A stretch of DNA of 64,000 nucleotides, taken from Bacillus sp. AFS055030. Its GTDB lineage: Bacteria > Bacillota > Bacilli > Bacillales > Bacillaceae_G. The notes under the pieces are model-generated. The model was given only the letters and a program-made list of their open reading frames with translations, did no database searches and had not been told where the DNA came from. Shown one piece after another: positions 27,325 through 35,747 of this stretch. Position 1 is the first letter of the stretch. Each line of letters begins with the position of its first letter. The DNA is taken from contig NZ_NUGT01000006.1 in assembly GCF_002574545.1 (NCBI RefSeq), positions 74,380-138,379 of the forward strand, read 5' to 3'. A program made the translations under genes and the position numbers.

Positions 27325-28560
27325 ATGAACGGTATTCAAGCTGCGGATAGTGTATTTCTTTTTATTTCAACTGTTTTGGTCATGATCATGACACCCGGTC
27401 TGGCACTTTTTTACGGTGGGATGGTTAAAAGTAAAAACGTATTAAGTACGACAATGCATAGCTATTCTGCTATGGCAATCGTATCAATCCAGTGGGTGCT
27501 AATTGGTTACTCTTTAGCATTCGGTCCAGATTTTAATCATTTAATTGGTGGCTTTTCTTGGGCAGCATTAAAGGATGTTGGTTTTACTCCAAACGAAAAC
27601 TACAGCGCAACAGTCCCTCATAATCTTTTCATGATGTTTCAGTTAATGTTTGCAATTTTAACGCCTGCTCTTATATCTGGTGCCTTTGCTGAGCGCATGA
27701 AATTTTCAGCATTTCTATTATTTACTCTTTTATGGACTACTTTTGTTTATGACCCAATAGCTCACTGGGTATGGGGCGTGGATGGTTGGCTTCGTAATCT
27801 AGGTGCTTTAGACTTTGCCAGTGGAACAGTTGTCCATATTTCCTCTGGTGTTTCAGGTTTAGTTTTGGCTTTTCTTCTTGGTAAAAGACGCGATTTCGGA
27901 TCTACATCACCTCATCACTTACCACTAACTGTATTAGGAGCTGGACTATTATGGTTTGGATGGTTCGGATTTAATGTTGGTAGTGCACTAACACTAAATG
28001 ATGTGGCATTAACTGCTTTCATTAATACAAATACTGCAGCTGCTGCAGCTTCAGTTGCTTGGGTGCTGGTGGAATGGTACGTAAATAAGAAACCTACTAT
28101 TTTAGGTGGCGTTAGTGGTGCCGTAGCTGGATTAGTTGCGATTACACCAGCTTGCGGATTCGTCACTCCTCTCTCATCTATTTTGATTGGATTTTTAGGT
28201 GGAGTCATATGCTTTTTAGCAGTAACATACTTAAAATACAAATTCGGATATGACGATGCTTTAGACGCATTCGGTTGCCACGGTGTCGGTGGGACATGGG
28301 GAGCTATTGCAACAGGTTTATTCGCCACAAAATCAGTAAATAGTGCTGGTGCCAACGGACTTTTTTACGGAGACGTATCACTTCTTTGGAAACAACTACT
28401 CGCTATTGGTGCAACCTATCTTTTTGCAGGTGTTATTACCTACTTAATTGTGAAAGTTATAGGCTTTTTCATCAGCATTCGTGTCGATCAAGAGGAAGAA
28501 AACCTCGGCCTTGACTTAAGCATTCACGGGGAAAAAGCATATCACGACGCAAGTATATAA
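27325..28560 (+). CDS. amtB: ammonium transporter AmtB
   Basis: The 411-residue membrane protein has the eleven-helix layout of Amt transporters, with FYGGMVKSKNVLST in the first helices and twin-His contexts DPIAHWVWG and DAFGCHGVGGTWG. It takes up ammonium when nitrogen is scarce. The ATG at 27325 is six bases after GGGGA; an ATG two codons earlier is too close to it. It is followed after 12 bases by the PII gene glnK, the standard pair known as nrgAB in B. subtilis. Confidence 0.95.
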   Translation: MNGIQAADSVFLFISTVLVMIMTPGLALFYGGMVKSKNVLSTTMHSYSAMAIVSIQWVLIGYSLAFGPDFNHLIGGFSWAALKDVGFTPNENYSATVPHNLFMMFQLMFAILTPALISGAFAERMKFSAFLLFTLLWTTFVYDPIAHWVWGVDGWLRNLGALDFASGTVVHISSGVSGLVLAFLLGKRRDFGSTSPHHLPLTVLGAGLLWFGWFGFNVGSALTLNDVALTAFINTNTAAAAASVAWVLVEWYVNKKPTILGGVSGAVAGLVAITPACGFVTPLSSILIGFLGGVICFLAVTYLKYKFGYDDALDAFGCHGVGGTWGAIATGLFATKSVNSAGANGLFYGDVSLLWKQLLAIGATYLFAGVITYLIVKVIGFFISIRVDQEEENLGLDLSIHGEKAYHDASI

Positions 28561-28572
28561 GGAGGGATAAAA

Positions 28573-28935
28573 ATGACTGCAAAATTAACAAAAATTGAAA
28601 TCATTACTCGGCCAGATAAATTTGATGTTTTAAAAGATGCCCTTTCAAAAGTAGGGATCACAGGAATGACTGTAACGAACGTTCTAGGATGCGGAATGCA
28701 ATCAGGCTATACGGAGGTGTATCGGGGGAAAAAACGAACAATCAATTTACATGAAAAAATTAAAGTTGAAATAGTCGTATGTGACGTACCTGTTCAAGCA
28801 GTAATCGATGAAGCAAAAAGAGTTTTAAAAACAGGTAAACCTGGAGATGGAAAAATATTTGTATACCCAATCGAAAATGCGATTAAAATCCGTACCGGAG
28901 AAGAAGGAAGAGACGCACTCCAAAATGATTATTAG
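28573..28935 (+). CDS. glnK: PII signal-transduction protein GlnK
   Basis: GlnK is the PII protein that plugs AmtB and, in Bacillus, contacts TnrA. The 120 residues have the B-loop KTGKPGDGKIFVYPI and the C-terminal IRTGEEG element. The T-loop region is GCGMQSGYTEVYRG. The ATG follows GGAGGGATAAAA. Its coupling to amtB and the TnrA-type boxes upstream point to nitrogen-limited expression. Confidence 0.95.
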   Translation: MTAKLTKIEIITRPDKFDVLKDALSKVGITGMTVTNVLGCGMQSGYTEVYRGKKRTINLHEKIKVEIVVCDVPVQAVIDEAKRVLKTGKPGDGKIFVYPIENAIKIRTGEEGRDALQNDY

Positions 28936-28940
28936 ATTTT

Positions 28941-28974
28941 AAAAACCTAGTCGTTATATATGACTAGGTTTTTT
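28941..28974 (+). terminator. terminator after glnK
   Basis: AAACCTAGTC and GACTAGGTTT form a 10-bp stem with a nine-base loop and a run of Ts. Confidence 0.85.
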
Positions 28975-29212
28975 ATTGATTAATTATCTATCATTTAAAT
29001 CTACTACTATTAAACTTTCTGTGAAAATTCAACATAATGTTAGCCAGTCGAACAAGATTGATATTCTAATAAATTTACGTGACGTTTTTTGGGCTCCCCC
29101 CAACCCCAGCTCAACTCAATAGTTTTCACTTTTTAGGCACATCCGTTAAAAAATATTTTAGTAATTTTTGGTAAAATAAAAATGTAATCTAATAAAAGTT
29201 AGGGGGATTTAT

Positions 29213-29905
29213 ATGAAGAAAATAGTATATTCTATCTTATCTTTATTAGTAGTTTTTAGTTTTATTTCTCCAGCATTTGCAAACGAGGATAATCTTAATG
29301 AAGATCTCATGTATGACAATCCCGAAAATGTCGTATTTATAGATGATTCTATGGACATTGATGAACAAAAAAAATTAATTAATAGATACCTAGAAGATCC
29401 CGAGTTAGAATCATTAATTGTTTTAGACGAATCTATTTTATTGGAAAACAATGTTATTTCTGAAGCTCTTACTCCACAATCTAGACTTGGATTAACTTCA
29501 TATAAAGTTAATAATATACGTAATGGCAGCGACGTAACTGCTTCAAGTGCAATTGCCTCTACTACTGGTGAACCTGGTGTAAAAATAGGAATCAATCAAA
29601 CTAAAGGTGTCGCTACTACAATATCTTCAAGTTATGGCGCTAGTAGTAAACTATTAACAGCTTCTATAGGGTGGGATGTTACAAAAAAAACAAATATTTC
29701 GATTTCTAGTTCAGTAACCGTACCAAGTAAGGTTAATGGAAAAAATGTCAAAAAATTAACATTAGAAGCATATCCTGTATATAAAACTAAAAAATATGAT
29801 GTGCATAAAATGCCATGGTATTCTATTTATTGGACTAAAGAAGGAACAGGTACTGTAAAAAAAGCTTATGGCTTAGAATTTAAAAAATCATACACATATA
29901 AATAA
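29213..29905 (+). CDS. secreted protein of unknown function
   Basis: The 230-residue product has a signal peptide (MKKIVYSILSLLVVFSFISP..., cleavage predicted after AFA at residue 24). A strongly acidic region of about 70 residues follows, then a basic, Ser/Thr/Val-rich domain (about 95-230). That domain has alternating beta-like stretches such as TISSSYGASSKLLTASIGWD and ISISSSVTVPSK. There are no Cys residues. The acidic-then-basic layout resembles a propeptide followed by a mature effector, which is inference. The gene has a GGGGGA site and is followed after 14 bases by a two-helix membrane protein. I do not recognise the family. Confidence 0.8.
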   Translation: MKKIVYSILSLLVVFSFISPAFANEDNLNEDLMYDNPENVVFIDDSMDIDEQKKLINRYLEDPELESLIVLDESILLENNVISEALTPQSRLGLTSYKVNNIRNGSDVTASSAIASTTGEPGVKIGINQTKGVATTISSSYGASSKLLTASIGWDVTKKTNISISSSVTVPSKVNGKNVKKLTLEAYPVYKTKKYDVHKMPWYSIYWTKEGTGTVKKAYGLEFKKSYTYK

Positions 29906-29919
29906 AATTGAGGTGAAAA

Positions 29920-30138
29920 ATGAATAAAAAATATATCTATTTACTATTAATGCTGATTATTCTTATTGGAAGTTTAAAAATTCCTAATATCTTAGAATCT
30001 ACCTATCCGTTAGATATAGAATCTGTGCCTGAAACTTTTTACAACATTAAGTATTTAGTACAAAATCTTTTTTATTTGGTTTTTATCATATTTACTTGTA
30101 TTACATTATTGTTATTATACTTTAAAAAAGATAAGTAA
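29920..30138 (+). CDS. small two-helix membrane protein paired with the secreted protein
   Basis: The 72-residue product starts with ATG behind GAGGTGAAAA, 14 bases after the secreted-protein gene. It has two hydrophobic helices, about 4-20 and 46-66, and a Lys-rich C-terminus (LLLYFKKDK). The pairing with a secreted protein, followed by a single terminator, is the layout often seen for a toxin or bacteriocin and its immunity protein. It could equally be an accessory or export factor. No family is recognised. Confidence 0.7.
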   Translation: MNKKYIYLLLMLIILIGSLKIPNILESTYPLDIESVPETFYNIKYLVQNLFYLVFIIFTCITLLLLYFKKDK

Positions 30139-30162
30139 TACGGGGTGTTAATTCTACACAAT

Positions 30163-30201
30163 AAAGATGATTTCTGTAATTTTACAGGACTCATCTTTTT
30201 T
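30163..30201 (+). terminator. terminator of the secreted/membrane protein pair
   Basis: AAGATGA ... CTGTAA pairs with TTACAG ... TCATCTT, followed by six Ts. Confidence 0.8.
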
Positions 30202-30377
30202 ATATTCCATTGAATTATATTCTTCTATTTTTTATTGAGTATCATCTCACCCCCAAAAAAATATGGCATTATTTTTATGATCCATGATTTATTTACGATT
30301 CTCAATTCTTTATCCGACCCCAAGTTTTTAATTGCAATTTACAGTTCTACACTCTACTCAAGCTACTTCAAAAACAA

Positions 30378-30404
30378 AAAAGGGGTGAAAAAGTTCACCC
30401 CTCT
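30378..30404 (-). terminator. terminator of asnO
   Basis: AGGGGTGAA and TTCACCCCT form a perfect stem with a four-base loop and a T run on the minus strand, just after the asnO stop codon. Confidence 0.85.
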
Positions 30405-30407
30405 ACT

Positions 30408-32255
30408 TTAAGCTTTCACATTAATATTGAATTTTTTAAACCAAACATGAATTTGATATAAATGTGCTAGTAACTGAGGTCCAGACATTAATTGTCCGTA
30501 CCACGGTATTTGAAATACTTTTCCTTCACTTTCTACTAAACTATTTAATTGTTCTTTATCAATAAACTCGTAAAGTGCGGAGCTTTTATCTTTTAAAGCT
30601 TCTTTTAATTTTTGAACAACTAATTTTGTATAGACTGGGTTATGAGTTTTTGGATATGGGCTTTTTTTGCGGTATAAGATATCATCAGGTAAAAGACCTT
30701 CAAGAGACTTTCTTAAAATGCCTTTTTCTCGGTCACCATACATTTTAAGCTCCCACGGGATATTCCATACATATTCGACAAGTCTGTGATCTGCAAAAGG
30801 AACACGCACCTCAAGGCTTGCTCCCATACTCATCCGATCTTTGCGATCTAATAATTGAGCCATAAACCATTGACGATTTAAATAAAACAGTTGTCTTCTT
30901 TTAGCCTCTAAAGGACTTTCTCCTTCAAGGATCGGTGTTTCTTTAACAGTCTCATTGTAGCGATCTTGAACGTACTGAGTTAAATTTAGCTTTTTACTCC
31001 ATTCGTCTTTTAAAAGCTTTTGACGAAGTTCTGTTGACCGCATCCAAGGAAACGCTGGTCTATTCAAGTCATCTTCTCGGTGAAACCAAGGATATCCACC
31101 AAAAATTTCATCAGCACACTCTCCTGATAATCCTACTACAAAGTTCTGTTTTATTTTTTGACAAAACCATAATAGTGAAGAATCGACATCCGCCATTCCT
31201 GGAAGATCACGACACTCTGTCGCTTCGTCTAAATATTGCACGAGTTCTTCGTTTGTAATGACACATCTTTGATGATTCGTATTAAATGTTGAAGACATTA
31301 ACTCAATCCAAGGTGCGTCTGAATTTGGTTGGAATACACTTGATGTGAAGTATTTATCATTTTCTTCATAATCAATCGAATAGGTAGTTAATTGCCCTTT
31401 TCCTTCTTTAGCGTAATGATTTGCAGCGATTGCGGTAATCGTACTAGAATCCACTCCACCTGATAAAAACGTACATAAAGGAACATCTGAAACCAATTGT
31501 CTTACAATCGCATCCTCAACATAGAAACGTACTTTTTCAATCGTTTCATCAACTGAATCTGTGTGTATATCGCTTTTAACATCCCAATATTTCCATATTT
31601 TAAGTCCATTTCTTGAGAATGTCATAGCATGACCACCACGAAGTTCTTTAATTCCATCAAAAACACCATTTCCAGGTGTACGAGATGGACCAAGTCCAAA
31701 TACTTCTGAGAGCCCTTCTTGTGTTAATTCTGCTTTGACATCAGGGTTTGCTAAAATTGCCTTTACTTCTGAAGCGAATAATAATCTTTTATAGTCTTCT
31801 TTATAAAATAGTGGTTTAACACCTAAACGATCTCTTGCAATGAATACACTTTCCTTTTCTTCATCCCAGATTGCAAAAGCAAATATTCCATTAAATTTAT
31901 CTACACATGCTTCCTTCCACTCAATATAGCTTGTAAGTAGCACCTCAGTATCTGAATGGCCTTGAAACGTGTAGCCTCTTTTTAAAAGTTCTTTTCTAAT
32001 ATCCTCTGTATTATACAACTCACCATTGTAGCAAAGCGTATACGTGAAGTTACCTTTCGTCTTACGCATCGGTTGCTTTCCACCAACAGGATCAACTACA
32101 ACTAATCTTTTGTGGCCAAAACTACAATGATTCGACGACCAAATATTCGTATCATCTGGACCTCGTTTAGACAATGTTTCAGCCATTTTTTTTGTTACTG
32201 TTTTTACATTAGATAAATCCTTTTGAAAATCTGCCCACCCAGTTATACCGCACAT
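30408..32255 (-). CDS. asnO: asparagine synthetase (glutamine-hydrolysing), AsnO type
   Basis: The 615-residue enzyme has an N-terminal class II glutamine amidotransferase domain starting MCGITGW (Cys2 is the nucleophile), with GELYNTEDIR and GHSDTEVLL. It is followed by a synthetase domain with the PP-loop LSGGVDSSTITA near residue 264. It makes asparagine from aspartate, glutamine and ATP. In B. subtilis the asnO (yisO) paralogue is linked to sporulation and lies near yisN and yisL, the same neighbours as here. AGAAAGGAG precedes the ATG. Confidence 0.92.
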   Translation of the reverse strand: MCGITGWADFQKDLSNVKTVTKKMAETLSKRGPDDTNIWSSNHCSFGHKRLVVVDPVGGKQPMRKTKGNFTYTLCYNGELYNTEDIRKELLKRGYTFQGHSDTEVLLTSYIEWKEACVDKFNGIFAFAIWDEEKESVFIARDRLGVKPLFYKEDYKRLLFASEVKAILANPDVKAELTQEGLSEVFGLGPSRTPGNGVFDGIKELRGGHAMTFSRNGLKIWKYWDVKSDIHTDSVDETIEKVRFYVEDAIVRQLVSDVPLCTFLSGGVDSSTITAIAANHYAKEGKGQLTTYSIDYEENDKYFTSSVFQPNSDAPWIELMSSTFNTNHQRCVITNEELVQYLDEATECRDLPGMADVDSSLLWFCQKIKQNFVVGLSGECADEIFGGYPWFHREDDLNRPAFPWMRSTELRQKLLKDEWSKKLNLTQYVQDRYNETVKETPILEGESPLEAKRRQLFYLNRQWFMAQLLDRKDRMSMGASLEVRVPFADHRLVEYVWNIPWELKMYGDREKGILRKSLEGLLPDDILYRKKSPYPKTHNPVYTKLVVQKLKEALKDKSSALYEFIDKEQLNSLVESEGKVFQIPWYGQLMSGPQLLAHLYQIHVWFKKFNINVKA

Positions 32256-32681
32256 GTTTTTTCTCCTTTCTGGGCTATTTCCCTATAAATCTAAAGTTAA
32301 TTCTATATCGTATTATTGCTTATAAAAATAGGTGCGTAATTTCTCAAAAAAAGTTGGTAACTTCTCATTATTTGTCCATACGTTTTTTTAATTTTTGCAT
32401 AGTTATAAAATAGTTAAGTTATGTCAATAAATGAAAAAAGTAGCAGCTTTAAATAAACGCAGCTATTAAGATTTATAAATCCTAATACCGGTCGGAAAAT
32501 AGAGTAAAATTTCTAATCCATTTAAAACAATATTCGAGATTCAAAAAAAGGTTCGAACGAAAATAAATAGTATTAGATACTTCATTTTATGATTCAATAA
32601 AATGTCCGAATCACTACTTTTCACTTGAACCTATGCAAATAAACAATGAACAGCAGAACGCTTGTAACTGGAGGTTACTTA
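32256..32681. other. divergent intergenic region asnO / yisN-like
   Basis: About 425 AT-rich bases hold the promoters of both divergent genes. I could not identify a clear promoter, operator or T-box here, and see no gene. Confidence 0.45.
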
Positions 32682-33245
32682 ATGCAATTCAAGCATCGAT
32701 CACAATTATTTCAAAAGCAACCTCGCGCTTTCACTATTGGAGCAATTGAAGAAATCAATGATGAATGGGTCTTTTTCGATGATGAAACAGATGAGGCATT
32801 TTTACTTGAGGATCTTATCGATGAAGATTTTGAAGTTTCTATAAATGAAGAGTGGGTACCTGCATCTTTAAAAAATGGTCATTATATTATCCAGAATTCC
32901 AAAAAGAAAAAATTACAAAATGGCGATATCCTTCGTATTCAAAGAAAGCTTTTATATAGCTTCGATTCACTTTTGAAAAATTTAACTGATGAATCATTTT
33001 ATACTTTAGCTTACCTATTGAATACACATAATTTTTCCCTATATGATTGTTTGTACTGTCATAACTTCCTTTCGTTTCAACCTGAAGGTTCGCCGTCAGA
33101 AGGCGTAAATTTCATCGTATTTGATAATGGAGAACTTGTTTGTTCAGTATATCACCAATTTAGAATATCACTTGAAGAACAAAACCATCGATTTGAACTT
33201 ACGAAAGCTACAGGTAACCGCTACCTGTTAACACAACTTTCATAA
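32682..33245 (+). CDS. yisN: YisN-like protein (DUF2777 type)
   Basis: The 187-residue product starts MQFKHRSQLFQKQPRAFTIG; TGGAGG stands seven bases before the ATG at 32682, so a longer frame from 32646 is rejected. It is acidic in the N-terminal third (FFDDETDEAFLLEDLIDEDF), with no signal or membrane segment. It has two Cys in CLYCHN. Its position between asnO and yisL equals that of B. subtilis yisN, and I recall that family as DUF2777. Identity is from synteny more than from sequence. Function is unknown. Confidence 0.65.
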   Translation: MQFKHRSQLFQKQPRAFTIGAIEEINDEWVFFDDETDEAFLLEDLIDEDFEVSINEEWVPASLKNGHYIIQNSKKKKLQNGDILRIQRKLLYSFDSLLKNLTDESFYTLAYLLNTHNFSLYDCLYCHNFLSFQPEGSPSEGVNFIVFDNGELVCSVYHQFRISLEEQNHRFELTKATGNRYLLTQLS

Positions 33246-33249
33246 ATAC

Positions 33250-33285
33250 AAAAAACTGCCACAAGAAAATTGTGACAGTTTTTTT
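33250..33285. terminator. bidirectional terminator between the yisN-like gene and yisL
   Basis: AAACTG-CACAA pairs with TTGTG-CAGTTT with A and T runs outside. Confidence 0.8.
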
Positions 33286-33286
33286 A

Positions 33287-33661
33287 TTATGCAAAGAAAT
33301 TAAAACCTTGTGGTAATTTAAATCCTAAATATAATAAAGCTAAAATGAATACTGTAAAAATAGTTGCAGGAACAACCATTTTACGATGTTTCTTAGAAGA
33401 CACTGTAAAATATTCAAACACACCTAACATAAGAATACCAAGTGTCATTTTTACGTTATAAAGCATCATCATATTAGACGGCATATTATCTTTATTTGAA
33501 ATATTAATAAATAAATACAGTCCAGTTCCTAAGATAACGAAGTATAAAAGACGTAAAATCATGTGGGCAACTTTCACATTCCAACCATTTTTGTATCCGT
33601 GCCCAACAAATAAAGCTAAAATAATAGCGATTACCCACGATGTAATATGTAAGTGAATCAT
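33287..33661 (-). CDS. yisL: YisL, UPF0344 membrane protein
   Basis: The 124-residue protein has four membrane helices and the family start MIHLHITSWVIAIILALFVG. The WNVKVAHMILRLLYFVILGTG segment is also typical. GGGAGGAA lies just before the ATG at 33661; an in-frame TTG further out is part of that site. UPF0344 proteins have no known function. It is convergent with the yisN-like gene and upstream of the yisI-gerP block, as in B. subtilis. Confidence 0.9.
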   Translation of the reverse strand: MIHLHITSWVIAIILALFVGHGYKNGWNVKVAHMILRLLYFVILGTGLYLFINISNKDNMPSNMMMLYNVKMTLGILMLGVFEYFTVSSKKHRKMVVPATIFTVFILALLYLGFKLPQGFNFFA

Positions 33662-34127
33662 TTCATTTCCTCCCAATTATATATTCTAAATAATCATAAC
33701 ATAAGTGTTTGAATAAGGAAAAATGTAGATGAAATGGAATGGGAAAAGATTTTAAAAAAATTCACAAATTGTTCAAAATATACACTATGATTTTATACCT
33801 ATTAACCGTCATAAAACGTATGACATATTATTCATTTTTAAAAATCATAAATTATATTAATCTAGGATTGTAATCTACTGTCGAAAATAAATTTAATACC
33901 ATCAGGTGGCTCCTTGCAATTCGACATGCCGTAAAGTTTATCCAACAAAAACCTTTCAATTTCCACTATCCCATGATGGAATGCAGATGAATATTGTAGT
34001 ATTTTGTAAGTTTTGCACTTCTTTTAGCGAATGCCTTCTCATATGAAAATGATTTTGTATAATAGCATTACATACATCGTGAGTCCTAGACATAATTCCC
34101 TATTCTTGAACAAAGTTGGTGACTAAA
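33662..34127. other. intergenic region yisL / yisI
   Basis: These 466 bases separate the divergent yisL and yisI. A TATAAT at 34058-34063 may be the -10 of yisI, without a clear -35. No coding frame with a ribosome binding site is seen. Confidence 0.4.
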
Positions 34128-34283
34128 TTGCTGCTTCATGTTATAGAGAAAAAACGGGCCCGAATGGTTTACTATGCGGGACGATATGGCTTTACGAACA
34201 AGAAAACAGTTTTATGTAGCCAGGAATTGGACAGGCTAATGAATATGATTTCGACCTTTACCTCTTCTAAAAGGAGAGCTTAA
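34128..34283 (+). CDS. yisI: YisI, Spo0E-like aspartyl-phosphate phosphatase
   Basis: A TTG at 34128, a few bases after TTGGTGA, starts a 51-codon frame ending at 34283. The product contains VIEKKRARMVYYAGRYGFTN followed by SQELDRLMN. The second stretch is the signature of Spo0E-type phosphatases that dephosphorylate Spo0A-P and restrain sporulation. In B. subtilis yisI lies directly upstream of gerPA, exactly as here. A terminator follows, so it is separate from gerP. The TTG start probably keeps expression low. Confidence 0.85.
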   Translation: MLLHVIEKKRARMVYYAGRYGFTNKKTVLCSQELDRLMNMISTFTSSKRRA

Positions 34284-34284
34284 T

Positions 34285-34332
34285 AGCTAGCTCGCGATTA
34301 GTTTATTCTAATTGCAGCTAGTATTTTTTTTG
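34285..34332 (+). terminator. terminator after yisI
   Basis: CTAGCT-GC-ATTAG pairs with CTAAT-GC-AGCTAG around a six-base loop, followed by eight Ts. Confidence 0.85.
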
Positions 34333-34430
34333 TAATAGTAAAAAGATATTTCTTCCCTTTTTATTTTCCTTTACCCCTTTTCTTCCTATTTATAAAAATT
34401 AATACTTCTTAACAATACATAGTCTACAAT

Positions 34431-34459
34431 CACGTTTTAGGTTAAATGGCCATATAATA
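34431..34459 (+). promoter_or_regulatory. sigma-K-like promoter of the gerP operon
   Basis: CACG at 34431-34434 and CATATAATA at 34451-34459 are separated by 16 bases, resembling the sigma-K pattern (AC, about 16 bases, CATANNNTA). The gerP operon is a late mother-cell operon in Bacillus, so the fit makes sense. It lies 34 bases before gerPA. Confidence 0.6.
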
Positions 34460-34492
34460 CATAATCATAAAAAGAACAAAGGGTGTACAGTC

Positions 34493-34714
34493 ATGCCTGC
34501 TTATGTTGGAGTAATTAATATCGTCAGTATCGGTAGTAGCGCTGTAGTTAACGTGGGTGATGCATATAATATCATACCTAAAAGTAGTGCTCAAACGTAC
34601 GCCGGTGCTGGTTCGTTTAATACAGGTGATAATGTAACAGTTTATAACAATAAAAGTATTTCAAATGTATATGATCAAGACCAAGTTGATCAGCCAATGG
34701 TTGGAAACATGTAA
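34493..34714 (+). CDS. gerPA: spore germination protein GerPA
   Basis: The 73-residue protein has the GerPA/GerPF plan: MPAYVGVINIVSIGSSAVVN, then GDAYNIIPKSSAQTYAGAGS and a C-terminal DQDQVDQPMVGNM. GerP proteins sit in the inner spore coat and are needed for germinants to pass quickly to their receptors. First of six genes on the plus strand behind a sigma-K-like promoter. Confidence 0.92.
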   Translation: MPAYVGVINIVSIGSSAVVNVGDAYNIIPKSSAQTYAGAGSFNTGDNVTVYNNKSISNVYDQDQVDQPMVGNM

Positions 34715-34727
34715 AGGAGGGTGTCGT

Positions 34728-34925
34728 TTGAATATATATATACATCAAACAATTATTATTAATCAGCTAAAAACTGGTGGGATCGTAAACTCATCTGTTT
34801 TTCAAATCGGAACAACAGGAAATATAAATGCAAGAACGGTAACGAATAATACTGGAGATTATTTAGAACCAGCACCGCCAATTACTGAACCAGGTCAAAT
34901 CGTTCAAACCTCGCAAGAAACATAA
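34728..34925 (+). CDS. gerPB: spore germination protein GerPB
   Basis: The 65-residue product starts with TTG at 34728 after GGAGGGTGTCGT and reads MNIYIHQTIIINQLKTGGI, then SSVFQIGTTGNINARTV and EPAPPITEPGQ. These match GerPB (N-terminal NQTIQIN-like, middle SSxxQIG, PAP near the end). It is a coat-localised permeability protein. The longer open frame to 34665 overlaps gerPA and lacks a ribosome binding site. Confidence 0.9.
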   Translation: MNIYIHQTIIINQLKTGGIVNSSVFQIGTTGNINARTVTNNTGDYLEPAPPITEPGQIVQTSQET

Positions 34926-34962
34926 ATTTATTCCTGTAGCAAATTGAAAGCGAGGGAATTCT

Positions 34963-35574
34963 ATGAATCAACTAGAATTAAGACAGACCCAAATTGAGCA
35001 ATTACTATATGAGCAGTCCAAAATAATTGAACAATTAAAAGCTAAAGTAGTTCAGCTTGAGGCTACTGTTCTTGAACTTTCTCAAAGACCTGAGACAAAA
35101 ATTGATAAAATTGAATATAAATTTGACCAATTAAAAGTAGAAAATTTAAACGGCACGTTAACAATAGGTCTGAATCCACTTCAAGCACCTACATTTGATG
35201 ATTTAACAGTCGAAAATCAACAAATAGATATTAAACCTGACAATAATATGAAAGCACTAAAATCATATATAGAAGAAAGAATCCACTTCCATTTAAAAGA
35301 AGAGGCATTAGAAACCATCCTCCAATTAGAAACAGATCTAAGAGTTGCTGTAGATGATTATTATCGTCAAATGATGATCGATGATATACGAAATCAAATG
35401 GATATAAGGATTCCTTACTATATTGACTTATATAGAAATAAACCAAACTTTGCTGATAACCCTCTACAATATTCTGAAGAAATCGTTTTACACATGTTAA
35501 GAGATATTCGAACTGCCTATAGTGCCTTTTTACAAAACTTACCACATAATATTGGAAAGGAGAATAAAGGATGA
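34963..35574 (+). CDS. gerPC: spore germination protein GerPC
   Basis: The 203-residue product begins with a coiled coil (about 5-45, QTQIEQLLYEQSKIIEQLKA...). A DKIEYKFDQLKVENLNGTL stretch and an alpha-helical C-terminal half follow. This is the usual layout of GerPC, the only large helical member of the GerP set. It overlaps gerPD by four bases. The ATG follows GCGAGGGAATTCT. Confidence 0.9.
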   Translation: MNQLELRQTQIEQLLYEQSKIIEQLKAKVVQLEATVLELSQRPETKIDKIEYKFDQLKVENLNGTLTIGLNPLQAPTFDDLTVENQQIDIKPDNNMKALKSYIEERIHFHLKEEALETILQLETDLRVAVDDYYRQMMIDDIRNQMDIRIPYYIDLYRNKPNFADNPLQYSEEIVLHMLRDIRTAYSAFLQNLPHNIGKENKG

Positions 35575-35747
35575 ATTTAAATGTAACAAATTGCAATTTA
35601 CAAGTAGATGAAATAAAATTTACAGCCATTTCATCATCTTCCTTATTCTTAGTTGGAGATGCTCATAATATTTCACTATCTTCTATATTTGACACACCAC
35701 CAGAATCATTAATTATTGGACCATTTGTACCTTTATCTGTAAGTTAA
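35571..35747 (+). CDS. gerPD: spore germination protein GerPD
   Basis: A 58-residue product starts with ATG at 35571, overlapping the gerPC stop, with AAAGGAG inside gerPC. It reads MNLNVTNCNLQVDEIKFTAI and ends SSIFDTPPESLIIGPFVPL. The latter is the GerPD hallmark, nearly identical to the B. subtilis protein at that point. Its stop TAA overlaps the ATG of gerPE, so the genes are translationally coupled. Confidence 0.92.
   Translation: MNLNVTNCNLQVDEIKFTAISSSSLFLVGDAHNISLSSIFDTPPESLIIGPFVPLSVS

Noticed and set aside
27915..28355. 146-codon minus-strand frame inside amtB
   Set aside because: Antisense to a clearly identified gene, with composition explained by the amtB codons and no ribosome binding site.
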